64,000 bases of DNA from Planctomycetaceae bacterium (GTDB lineage Bacteria > Planctomycetota > Planctomycetia > Planctomycetales > Planctomycetaceae), in contig JAKFVC010000047.1 of NCBI GenBank assembly GCA_021732415.1, positions 1-64,000 on the forward strand, in the 5' to 3' direction. The translations under genes were made by a program, and so were the position numbers. This document shows, one piece after another, positions 1-7,157 of the stretch; the first letter of the stretch is position 1, and every line of letters begins with the position of its first letter. The notes beneath the pieces are model-generated. The model did not search any database. It was not told where the DNA came from and saw only the letters and a list, made by a program, of their open reading frames with translations.

Positions 1-90
1 AGGGGCACGATGAACCTTCGATGTTCCGGTCTCAATCCAGATAAGAAAAAGTCCTTGAAAAATGCTAAGGCGATGGACGCTCGCAGCGCC

Positions 91-135
91 CCTCACCCCC
101 GTCCCCTCTCCCCGGAGTACCAGGGCGAGGGGGGG
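91..135. repeat. Short GC-rich palindromic repeat upstream of DUF1501 gene
   Basis: An imperfect inverted repeat with arms CCCCTCTCCCCGG and CCAGGGCGAGGGG around a short AGTA centre. This sequence type recurs between genes in many bacterial genomes. It lies just before the ribosome binding site of the next gene; read in frame it gives a PHPRPLSPEYQGEGG peptide, a common artefact of over-extended starts. Confidence 0.6.
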
Positions 136-198
136 AACGCGAATGGAACTTTGAGTAAAGCCAATGGCCTTGACGCTCAGGAAATTGGAGCAAGCACA

Positions 199-1674
199 AT
201 GACATCATCCCGTTTTCGACCGAACCAAACCCCGTGCGGTCGCACTCGACGCGAATTCCTGTGGCAGGTCGGCGGCGGCTTTGCGGGCCTCGCACTGATT
301 GATTTGCTCAGCCGAGATGGATTCTACAACCGGTTACCCGCTGCAGAGAAATCGCCGCTTGCAGAATATGCTCTCGCCGCGAAGCCGCCCCATTTTGAGG
401 CTCGGGCCAAGCGGGTCGTGTTCCTGTTCATGAATGGCGGTCCGAGTCAGGTCGATACGTTTGATCCCAAGCCGGAACTCAAGAAATTTGACGGCACGGC
501 CTATAAAGGTCCGGCGGTGGTGGGATCCAACGGACGACCGGTCGGTCATCTGATGAACTCGCCGTTCGAGTTCAAAAATCATGGAAAAAGCCGTCTGCCA
601 ATCAGCAGTCTCTATCCGCATCTGTCTCAATACGCCGACGATTTGTGCGTGATTCGTTCGATGCATGCCGATACCGCGGCGCACGCGTCGGGCTGCCTGC
701 AAATGAATACAGGGAGCGTGTTGATCGGCAAGCCGTGCCTGGGATCGTGGCTGAGCTACGGGCTCGGAACGATGAACGAAAGCCTGCCGAGCTTCGTCGT
801 GATGACCGATCCGCGCGGCGGCCCAATTGGCAGTGCGTCGAACTGGACCGCAGGCTACATGCCTGCCGCCTATCAGGGAACGCTGTTCCGCAGCGGTGGG
901 TCTCCGTTGCTGGATTTGGCGACGCCCGCAGGGACGACGGATCAGACTCAACGGAAAACGCTTGATCTGCTGAAGACCTTGAACGAGGAGCATCTGCGCG
1001 AGCGACCGGGGAACTCGGAACTGGCGGCGCGGATCATGTCCTACGAACTCGCGTATCGCATGCAGACTTCGGCCGCGGATGTTGTGGATCTCGAAAAAGA
1101 GTCGCCGCAGACTCGAGACATGTATGGTTTGAATCAACCACGGACGGCGGATTTCGCTCGCAAATGTTTGACGACTCGCCGCTTGCTGGAACGGGGCGTC
1201 CGCTTCGTGCAGCTCTATTCCGGGGGCGGTCACATCGAGGATACCTGGGACGGACATAATAACTGTATCACGAATCATCAGTTGCACGCCGGCGAGACCG
1301 ATCAGCCAATTGCCGCCTTGATCACTGATCTCAAGCGGACGGGTTTGTGGGAAGACACCCTGCTGGTCTGGGGCGGCGAATTTGGCCGCACCCCGACCAG
1401 CGAAGGCCTAGGCAAACCGGGCCGAGACCACAACTGGCAGGGTTTCACCATGTGGCTGGCGGGTGGAGGAGTGAAGGGAGGCCAGGCCATCGGAGCGACC
1501 GATGAAGTCGGCTTCAATGCCGTCGAGGACCGCTGTCATGTCTCGGACCTGCACGCCACGATCTTGCATTTGCTCGGCCTGGACCACGAAAAGCTGAGCT
1601 ATTTCTACCAAGGTCTGGACCAGAAGCTGACCGGCGTCGAGCACCACAAAGTGTTCAAGCAAGTCTTGGCTTAG
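199..1674 (+). CDS. DUF1501 family protein, Tat-exported
   Basis: A 491-residue member of DUF1501, a family greatly expanded in Planctomycetota with an alkaline-phosphatase/sulfatase-like fold and no established substrate. A twin-arginine signal (RTRREFLWQVGGG, near residues 15-30) implies export in the folded state. Family landmarks are FLFMNGGPSQVDTFDPKP near residue 75, GGEFGRTPTSEG near 392 followed by GRDHNW, and ATDEVGF with SDLHATILHLLGLD near the C-terminus. I chose ATG 199 because GGAG at 187-190 sits eight bases upstream and the signal peptide begins there; an in-frame ATG at 10 would add 63 residues that include repeat-derived sequence. Such genes usually follow a DUF1549/DUF1553 cytochrome gene, which would lie left of the window. 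Confidence 0.9.
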   Translation: MTSSRFRPNQTPCGRTRREFLWQVGGGFAGLALIDLLSRDGFYNRLPAAEKSPLAEYALAAKPPHFEARAKRVVFLFMNGGPSQVDTFDPKPELKKFDGTAYKGPAVVGSNGRPVGHLMNSPFEFKNHGKSRLPISSLYPHLSQYADDLCVIRSMHADTAAHASGCLQMNTGSVLIGKPCLGSWLSYGLGTMNESLPSFVVMTDPRGGPIGSASNWTAGYMPAAYQGTLFRSGGSPLLDLATPAGTTDQTQRKTLDLLKTLNEEHLRERPGNSELAARIMSYELAYRMQTSAADVVDLEKESPQTRDMYGLNQPRTADFARKCLTTRRLLERGVRFVQLYSGGGHIEDTWDGHNNCITNHQLHAGETDQPIAALITDLKRTGLWEDTLLVWGGEFGRTPTSEGLGKPGRDHNWQGFTMWLAGGGVKGGQAIGATDEVGFNAVEDRCHVSDLHATILHLLGLDHEKLSYFYQGLDQKLTGVEHHKVFKQVLA

Positions 1675-1689
1675 AACGTTGTAACCGAA

Positions 1690-1818
1690 TGGGAGGGCGA
1701 GGCTCCCGCCGAGCCTAAGACGACCGCAGGTCGGCGACCGCCGGAGGCATCGCCCGAAGCCTCCGGCGGTCGCCGAGCTAGAGCTCGTCTTAGGCTCGCC
1801 GGGAGCCTCGCCCTCCCA
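1690..1818. repeat. Large palindromic element, family 1, copy 1
   Basis: Arms start TGGGAGGGCGAGGCTCCC and end with its complement. Left arm carries a small hairpin GACCGCAGGTC, right arm carries GAGCTAGAGCTC; the centre is a GCCTCCGGCGG stem. It belongs to a dispersed family of about 130 bp with six full copies in the window (2275, 7006, 18522, 29291, 46638) and a related variant at 11735. It lies between the stop of the DUF1501 gene and the stop of the YCII gene. Confidence 0.9.
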
Positions 1819-1858
1819 TCAATCGACATACGGAGCGTGAAGGCTACTTTGTGCCACA

Positions 1859-2218
1859 TTACGCATGGGCGGGTGTGCCGCAGAGATCATACAGCGGTCG
1901 GACTTCGATCGTTCCTTTACGAGCTACGGGGATGCGTGCAGCGATGGCAAGTGCTTCCTCCTGATCGCGCACTTCAACCAGGAAGTAGCCACCGATTTGT
2001 TCGTGCGTCTCTGCAAAGGGTCCGTCCGTGATGTGCTGCTTCCCCTGACGAACTTTGACGCATTTTGACAGGTCCGACGGCAGCAGTGGTGCCGCTGCGA
2101 GGAACTTACCTTGAGCCTCCAATTCACGTTGTAGCTGTTGCGATTCCCTGAAACATTCCTGGCGGTCCGCTTCGGTCCAGGAGTGTTCTTCGCTGTAGAT
2201 CAAGAGCATGTACTTCAT
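1859..2218 (-). CDS. YCII-related (DGPF domain) protein
   Basis: A 119-residue YCII/DGPF-domain protein, a small soluble ferredoxin-like fold. It begins MKYMLLIYSEE, typical of the family, and has the diagnostic DGPFAET motif near residue 66, followed by GGYFLVEVRDQEEALAIAAR and the closing IEVRPLYD strand. Relatives are often encoded beside ECF sigma factors, but none is visible here; the biochemical role is unknown. The gene is a single unit and is bracketed by two copies of the same large palindrome (1690-1818 and 2275-2403) in opposite polarity. Start is the ATG at 2218 with a weak GGA element upstream. Confidence 0.9.
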   Translation of the reverse strand: MKYMLLIYSEEHSWTEADRQECFRESQQLQRELEAQGKFLAAAPLLPSDLSKCVKVRQGKQHITDGPFAETHEQIGGYFLVEVRDQEEALAIAARIPVARKGTIEVRPLYDLCGTPAHA

Positions 2219-2274
2219 GGATGAATTTCCAAATTGAGAATGAGATGCGGTTTCGAATTTGTCATTGTGGTTGA

Positions 2275-2403
2275 TGGGAGGGCGAGGCTCCCGCAGAGCC
2301 TAACACGAGCTTTAGCTCGGCGACCGCCGGAGGCATCAGACGGGGCCTCCGGCGGACGCCGACCTGCGGTCGCTTAAGGCTCGGCGGGAGCCTCGCCCTC
2401 CCA
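2275..2403. repeat. Large palindromic element, family 1, copy 2
   Basis: Same family as 1690-1818 but with the lateral hairpins exchanged: left arm carries GAGCTTTAGCTC and right arm GACCTGCGGTC, so it lies in the opposite orientation. It sits between the YCII start and the DUF899 stop. Confidence 0.9.
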
Positions 2404-2415
2404 TCAGCTAGTTGT

Positions 2416-3150
2416 CTACGAACCATACGTCGGTTTCTGGGGCCAGCCTGCGGGAGAATCTTCGAAATCTTCTTGCCGGCCGTACGGGGTGAGATCGAGC
2501 AGACGGTAGGAGTCGGTCACACCTTCGCACCCGCGAGCGTATGTGGAATATGTATGATAGACCGTGTTGTCGAGTTGAAAGAAGACGCTCAGGCCGTGGG
2601 TTTCGCCCTTCGTGAAATAGGGTTCCACCGCCTTCCGAGCCTCCAGCTCTTCTTGTTGCCGGTAGTTGTACTGGATCGGGACGATGGTGTGATCCTGCGT
2701 GACATGAAAGTCGTAGTTGAAATCGGACTCGAACGACGAGAACCACGGCCAGTCCCAGCCCTGTTCCTGCTTGTAGCGTTGCAGCTTCTCCAGGGGTGCT
2801 CGTGAGATCAACACAAACGTGGTGTTGCGTTTGGCGAGCATCGATAAATCACCCAGGGCATTGACCAATCCGGTACATCCCGGACAGCCCTTGTCCCAGT
2901 CGGGATCGAACATGAAGTGGTAGACGATCAGTTGCCGGCGAGCCTCGAACAGGTCGAGCAGGCTGGCCTTCCCGTTGTCACCGTTGAATGTGTACTGCTT
3001 GTCGAGTTTGACCATCGGCAGACGGCGGCGCTGAGCGTTCACGCGATCCGAGTGCTTCGTTAATTCTTTCTCGGCGTCCAGCAGTGTTTTGCGTTCTGCC
3101 AGCCAGTCAATTCGCGAGACGACTTCAGGATGAGGGACTGTATTTTCCAT
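2416..3150 (-). CDS. DUF899 family thioredoxin-like protein
   Basis: A 244-residue DUF899 protein, a family with a thioredoxin-like fold and no settled reaction. Recognisable are [20 protein letters not shown] at the N-terminus, [12 protein letters not shown], and the core [19 protein letters not shown], whose CPGC pair occupies the thioredoxin active-site position; [20 protein letters not shown] follows. I set the start at the ATG at 3150 because AAGGA lies six bases upstream of it; an in-frame ATG at 3201 would place a dispersed inverted repeat inside the gene. Cytoplasmic, with no signal peptide. It may form a small cluster with the YCII gene downstream on the same strand. Confidence 0.88.
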   Translation of the reverse strand: MENTVPHPEVVSRIDWLAERKTLLDAEKELTKHSDRVNAQRRRLPMVKLDKQYTFNGDNGKASLLDLFEARRQLIVYHFMFDPDWDKGCPGCTGLVNALGDLSMLAKRNTTFVLISRAPLEKLQRYKQEQGWDWPWFSSFESDFNYDFHVTQDHTIVPIQYNYRQQEELEARKAVEPYFTKGETHGLSVFFQLDNTVYHTYSTYARGCEGVTDSYRLLDLTPYGRQEDFEDSPAGWPQKPTYGS

Positions 3151-3177
3151 GATGGTTCCTTGTTGTGTCTGTTGACT

Positions 3178-3258
3178 GGTGAGCGGCATGGCGCTAGCCA
3201 CCGGTTCTGTGTGTCGATGTCACCCGAAGAACCGGCGGCTAGCGCCGTGCCGCTCACC
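3178..3258. repeat. Inverted repeat with GCTAGC-type arms
   Basis: Two 30-base arms match at about 28 positions (GGTGAGCGGCAT... against ...GTGCCGCTCACC) around a short loop. It occupies the space between the DUF899 gene and the next gene and overlaps the 3' end of neither. Confidence 0.8.
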
Positions 3259-3586
3259 TGATTCCAGTTGATCGACTCCAGAAAGATCTCCCACCAATCA
3301 GGCAGGCCAACGCCAGAACGGCCAGCGAACTGACAATCATCCCCATCCGCAATTGCGATGCCGCGGTGATCGACAGGCTGATTCCGGTTGCCATGGCGAA
3401 ATACATCGCCACGCAGGCCGGGCATTTAGGAACTGCGGCCAGCAGGAAAATTGGTAACAAGCCACTGGCGAACCGCAGCCGTGTCGAGGTGCAGATGGCC
3501 GGTGGCCTGCCAGAACAGCAACACGTCATCTGCTTGAGTTCCGGCCGTTGATCTGTTGGCTGCAGAGTCGATTGAGTTGTCCACAT
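3254..3586 (-). CDS. Small membrane protein with KCPAC motif
   Basis: A 110-residue predicted inner-membrane protein that I cannot assign to a named family. Hydrophobic stretches cover about residues 40-75 (LLPIFLLAAVP ... YFAMATGISLS) and 82-102 (GMIVSSLAVLALACLIGG). Between them is PKCPACVAMY, whose CxxC pair recalls MerC-like or metal-binding membrane proteins; an earlier TCCCSG lies near residue 22. The start ATG at 3586 is preceded by GAGGACGCG, a plausible binding site. It is on the same strand as DUF899, with the inverted repeat 3178-3258 between them. A metal-transport or redox role is only a guess from the cysteines. Confidence 0.6.
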   Translation of the reverse strand: MWTTQSTLQPTDQRPELKQMTCCCSGRPPAICTSTRLRFASGLLPIFLLAAVPKCPACVAMYFAMATGISLSITAASQLRMGMIVSSLAVLALACLIGGRSFWSRSTGIR

Positions 3587-3747
3587 CGCGTCCTCGCAAA
3601 TTCCGTGATTTCAGGTGCCTCACCCAATCGTCGAGTGACGACAGCGGAAATCGACAGTCCGCGACACATTTTTCTTCGCGAGCTGATTTTGCGGCGTAGA
3701 GAATTCTAAACCCAAGCCTTTAAAAACACGTAACAGCAATCATAAAA

Positions 3748-4131
3748 ATGAGTTACGCCATCTGGCTAGCGGGCTGTCTGTGTTTCTAGTCCGGATGCGG
3801 ACCGACTCAGCCCCCGGCGACTCCACCAGCAGTTCAAGTCCGTGGTAAGGTGACCTACCAGGGCAAGCCGGTCCCGGGAGCCCAGTTGACGTTTCATCGA
3901 GAATTCGACGATGAACGTGAAGGTGCCTTCGCGATGACCGACGCCCATGGGGAATTTCAAGGTTCGACAAACGATACGACCGGGGTCCTGCCAGGCGAGT
4001 ACCATGTCACGGTGATTCACCCTCGGATCAGGCTGCCGAAACGCTATGCCGACGTTGAGTCATCCCCCTTGAAATTGACGGTCAATGGCGAGCAGACGGA
4101 GCTGGAATTTCCCGTCGAGCTGGCAGACTGA
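3748..4131 (+). pseudogene. Lipoprotein with carboxypeptidase-regulatory-like domain, amber codon in signal peptide
   Basis: From ATG 3748 the frame reads MSYAIWLAGCLCF, then TAG at 3787-3789, then SGCGPTQPPATPP and an uninterrupted domain to TGA 4129-4131. The missing residue falls exactly where a lipobox leucine is expected before SGC, so TTG to TAG is the simplest change. The remaining part (VRGKVTYQGKPVPGAQLTF ... LPGEYHVTVIHP) is the transthyretin-like/carboxypeptidase-regulatory domain that is common in short planctomycete lipoproteins. An internal ATG at 3850 could give 93 residues without a signal, which would lose export. Either a recent pseudogene, a sequencing error, or a read-through codon. 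Confidence 0.7.
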
Positions 4132-4246
4132 CACTGAGTGGTGGATGTCCGCAAAACATTGCGAGTTGGCGTCGCCGATCACGCGATTGTATTACGCTTC
4201 CAGCAAAGTGCGGCTGCGGGTGGGCGAGAGAACTCAGGTACTGTCT

Positions 4247-4744
4247 ATGAACGTCGAGAATTCCACGAACGGCGAAAGTGTGCGACGTTGGTGGGCGACC
4301 CGGCAGCACGTTGTCAAAAGTCTGTTGCTACTGGTCTTGTGGTCTGCCTGGTGGGGTGGATTGACGTTCTATGCGATCGTCGTGGTCCCCATCGGCACTG
4401 AAGTCCTGGGGAGTGTGGAACAGGGATTCGTCACCCAGCAAGTGACTCACTGGCATAACGCTCTGACCGGATTGATGTCGCTGACCTTGCTGGTCAAGGC
4501 CTATTTCGAGCCCAGCCGGACACTGTGGTTCATCGCGGCCGCGCTGACCGCCTTGACCATCGGACTGGTGCTTTGGCACGCCCGACTGACCGGTATGATG
4601 AATTTCGAACAACAGACCGTGCCCGGCGGATTCTACGACGAACATGTCGTCTATCTGTGGATTACGGCTGCAGAGTGGTTCCTGGGAATAGTCATCCCCA
4701 TTTGGCTCCTGCCGCATTCCAGTCCTGACAAGTCAGCACGATGA
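4247..4744 (+). CDS. Four-helix membrane protein, DUF4149/TMEM205-like
   Basis: A 165-residue membrane protein with about four hydrophobic segments (LLLLVLWSAWWGGLTFYAIV, the ALTGLMSLTLLVKAY stretch, LWFIAAALTALTIGLVLW, and YLWITAAEWFLGIVIPIWLL). The first helix followed by VVVPIGTEVLGSVEQGFVT resembles the DUF4149/TMEM205 layout, but this is a judgement from pattern only. ATG 4247 was chosen over the longer frame from 4085 because the extra N-terminus overlaps the preceding gene and is not protein-like; AGG at 4236-4238 gives a modest ribosome binding site. It lies 115 bases after the broken lipoprotein gene on the same strand. Role unknown. Confidence 0.65.
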   Translation: MNVENSTNGESVRRWWATRQHVVKSLLLLVLWSAWWGGLTFYAIVVVPIGTEVLGSVEQGFVTQQVTHWHNALTGLMSLTLLVKAYFEPSRTLWFIAAALTALTIGLVLWHARLTGMMNFEQQTVPGGFYDEHVVYLWITAAEWFLGIVIPIWLLPHSSPDKSAR

Positions 4745-4831
4745 CGGAGCTTAGACGTCAGGGCCACCATGAGGCAGTCATCGACTTTCGAAAGAGGCGA
4801 TCATCGACGAGAATCCTGGTGCCGCAAGGGT

Positions 4832-5371
4832 TCAGCTCGATTGTTTCGTGCCGGTGAAATTGAACTGCTGCTCAAAGTGATGTTTCCCTTTCGCTTCAGC
4901 GGTACCGGTAAAGGTCGTCGGATTGGCCGAGTCTTCGGGGAAGCTGATCTCGGTGCGAATTCTCACTCTTCCCACTACCGGAAATGTCACACGTACTCTG
5001 CTGACAATGTCATGGGGGTGAGCGCCCGAGAAGTGGCCCTTCGCGACAAAGCTGCCTAACGTGGGGACGTCAAATGAGGCAGTGACCTTCGCTCCATCCT
5101 GGGTCACGTCTGCGGTTCCAGTCCCTTGTCCGACGAAGTCGACATCCCACGTGCCGGCAACCTGTGGAAACTGCACGGCCGCCTTCGCGTGGATGGGGGC
5201 CACGTTGATGACCGTGTCTGGTGCGTTGGCCGACGCAGATAACAACGCACGATTTTCCAGGGTCTCGGCCTGGTAAGTCCAGCACTGGCGGCCGAATGGG
5301 TTTCGCTTGGTGGATCGGCCAGAAAACAAATCCCAATTGCGCAGCCACGTCGTCGCGGACATCAATTTCAT
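4832..5371 (-). CDS. LEPR-XLL domain protein, short paralogue
   Basis: A 179-residue protein with the planctomycete LEPR-XLL N-terminal signature, here ETLENRALLSAS near residues 37-48, after a basic N-terminus (KLMSATTWLRNWDLFSGR). This motif marks exported or surface proteins in the phylum, but its sorting function is not proven. The rest is one beta-rich unit: FPQVAGTWDVDF, TQDGAKVTASFDVP, GHFSGAHPHDIVSRVRV, VGRVRIRTEISFPE, EAKGKHHFEQQF. The same unit is present in the neighbouring gene 5739-6677, and about 210 bases of upstream leader are also shared, so the pair arose by tandem duplication. No enzymatic motif is visible. Confidence 0.8.
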   Translation of the reverse strand: MKLMSATTWLRNWDLFSGRSTKRNPFGRQCWTYQAETLENRALLSASANAPDTVINVAPIHAKAAVQFPQVAGTWDVDFVGQGTGTADVTQDGAKVTASFDVPTLGSFVAKGHFSGAHPHDIVSRVRVTFPVVGRVRIRTEISFPEDSANPTTFTGTAEAKGKHHFEQQFNFTGTKQSS

Positions 5372-5585
5372 GTCAGGTCGCCTTCACTGCTGGGGGGCGG
5401 AGTGATGGTGCATTGAGAACAAGAACGGCACTGCACGAGCACCGTGAACCGATCACGTTCGCAGACCAGATCGGGGGCGTAAAACAATATCGACCACGTC
5501 CGACAATTCCGCTGAATCTTAGGCGACGTTCTGCAAAGCAAATCTGGTGCGAGATGCAGCTTGGGGGAAATAGTCCGATAAAAGC
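5372..5585 (-). repeat. Duplicated leader, copy A
   Basis: Non-coding leader of the short LEPR-XLL gene. It aligns along most of its length with 6678-6890, including a near-identical block GCAAATCTGGTGC and GGGGGAAATAGTCCGATAAA (plus-strand reading, about 5538-5583) and the bases just before the ATG. The conserved block is a candidate promoter or leader control element. Confidence 0.7.
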
Positions 5586-5650
5586 GGACTCTTGAGCATC
5601 GTCCTCATTCCCATTGAGAGTGAGTTTCGGCATCTTGCTGAATCATGAAA

Positions 5651-5683
5651 CAAGCCCCTCCGATTGCAAAATCGAGGGGCTTG
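5651..5683 (-). terminator. Hairpin downstream of the longer LEPR-XLL gene
   Basis: CAAGCCCCT pairs with AGGGGCTTG, and an inner CGAT pairs with ATCG, around TGCAAA. In the minus direction it lies 56 bases after the stop of 5739-6677 and is followed by TTTCAT, a weak U-tract, so it fits a rho-independent terminator or a processing hairpin. Confidence 0.6.
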
Positions 5684-5738
5684 AGGGAGTCGTTGGTGTG
5701 CCGATGATCGCCACCCGGGAGGACATCTGCCAACTTCG

Positions 5739-6677
5739 TTACGACCCAGCGATCACCTTCGTACCCACGACATTCAGGATCTTGTTGTCGCCCGGCAGCT
5801 TCTTGACAGTGGCGAGCCCTCCGAATCCCTCCCCGGTCTCATCGAGTGTCACGCCGAAAGTCGCGTGATACGACTGGCCATTCATCTTGACGACGGCTTT
5901 ACCTTTGATGAAGTTGTGGTTCGTCGTCTGGAAGTGGCCCGTCAACTTAATCGACGTTCCTGCGGGCAAGTCAGAGCCTGTCCCATGGACTGTTTTTCCA
6001 CCAGCGCCGCTTTGTGTGATATTCAACACTCCGGAGCCGGAGCCGACCGAGGGCAGAGTGAGCGTCACATTCCAGTTGCCAGTCACATTCGGGAACGTGA
6101 TCGACTCTTTGGCGGCAGCGGGGACCGCGAGGGTCCCGACACCTTGCTTCGTGGCGGTGAATTCGTAGTGCTGCTCGAGGTGATGTTTCCCTTTCAGTTC
6201 CGAGCTCCCCGTGAACGTCAACGGACTCTGCGCATTTTCGGGGAAGGTGATCTCGCTCGAAATTCGAACTCGTCCGACCTCAGGCAACGTCACACGGGCC
6301 CTGCTGACAAGCTCGTGCGAATGTGCTCGTGTGAAGTGGCCGTCCAATACAATGTTGCCCAACCCGGGAACCTGAAATGTCGCAGTCACATGCGATCCAT
6401 CTTGCGTCAATGTGGCTGTCCCCGTCCCCTGTTGTCCGGCGACGACGACATCCCATGTGCCCGCCACCTGAGGAAATTGCACCGCCGCCTTCGCATGAAT
6501 GGGGCTGATGTCCGAAACCGTGTCGGGAGCAATCGTCGACGCAGATAGCAACGCCCGGTCTTCAAGGGTCTCTGCTTGATAGCTCCAGCGCTCTCGTCCG
6601 CTTGAATTTCGTTTGGTTGGGTGACCAGAAAACAAACCCAAGCTGCGCAGCCACTTCGTCGGGGAGGTCAATTTCAT
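5739..6677 (-). CDS. LEPR-XLL domain protein, long paralogue with two beta units
   Basis: A 312-residue paralogue of 4832-5371. The LEPR-XLL-type signature is ETLEDRALLSAS after MKLTSPTKWLRSLGLFSG. Residues about 66-170 repeat the unit of the short paralogue (FPQVAGTWDVVVAGQQGTG, GRVRISSEITFPE, ELKGKHHLEQHYEF). Residues about 185-305 hold a second, more diverged copy that starts FPNVTGNWNVTLTLP and ends FGVTLDETGEGFGGLATV. Predicted to be exported and to form beta-barrel or lipocalin-like modules; no catalytic residues are apparent. Likely driven from the conserved leader at 6678-6890 and ended by the hairpin at 5651-5683. Confidence 0.8.
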   Translation of the reverse strand: MKLTSPTKWLRSLGLFSGHPTKRNSSGRERWSYQAETLEDRALLSASTIAPDTVSDISPIHAKAAVQFPQVAGTWDVVVAGQQGTGTATLTQDGSHVTATFQVPGLGNIVLDGHFTRAHSHELVSRARVTLPEVGRVRISSEITFPENAQSPLTFTGSSELKGKHHLEQHYEFTATKQGVGTLAVPAAAKESITFPNVTGNWNVTLTLPSVGSGSGVLNITQSGAGGKTVHGTGSDLPAGTSIKLTGHFQTTNHNFIKGKAVVKMNGQSYHATFGVTLDETGEGFGGLATVKKLPGDNKILNVVGTKVIAGS

Positions 6678-6890
6678 GTTGGATCGCTTTCACTGCTGGA
6701 GTTACCGGAGTGTTGGCACATTCGGGACAGGAGTGGTCCAAAACGAACTCACCAAGTCCGAATACCAGAGCGGGGCAGTAAAATGAATCTACTGCCCCGA
6801 CAACTCCGTGGAATCTAGGCAGCAAATTTGAAAGCAAATCTGGTGCCAGACGCAGTTTGGGGGAAATAGTCCGATAAAATCGGGCTGTGG
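6678..6890 (-). repeat. Duplicated leader, copy B
   Basis: Counterpart of 5372-5585 upstream of the long LEPR-XLL gene. The most similar stretch is 6833-6882, where GCAAATCTGGTGC and GGGGGAAATAGTCCGATAAA recur. Conservation of a non-coding leader after gene divergence suggests a regulatory function. Confidence 0.7.
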
Positions 6891-7005
6891 AGAAATATCA
6901 TCCGTCAAAATGGGATGATTTGAGGCTTTTTGCTCGATCATTGACCAATCATGGTGGTCTGTTTTGATGCAGCGTTTTGCTATCCCGAGACTAAGTCGGC
7001 ACAAG

Positions 7006-7133
7006 TGGGAGGGCGAGGCTCCCGCCGAGCCTAATGCGACCGAAGGTCGGAGTCCGCCGGAGGCATGACTTCAGCCTCCGGCGGACTCCGAGCTAAAGCT
7101 CGCTTTCGGCTCGGCGGGAGCCTCGCCCTCCCA
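7006..7133. repeat. Large palindromic element, family 1, copy 3
   Basis: Same arms as 1690-1818 and the same orientation: left hairpin GACCGAAGGTC, right hairpin GAGCTAAAGCTC, centre GCCTCCGGCGG. It fills the gap between the LEPR-XLL leader and the end of the pyrophosphatase gene. Confidence 0.9.
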
Positions 7134-7157
7134 CTACGTCCGATCCTCAGTTGGCGG

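Noticed and set aside
1671-1859. Reading frames across palindromes that give GSAGASPS-type peptides (also at 18287-18583 and 28987-29352)
   Set aside because: They are translations of the repeat family, not proteins; the same peptide appears at every copy.
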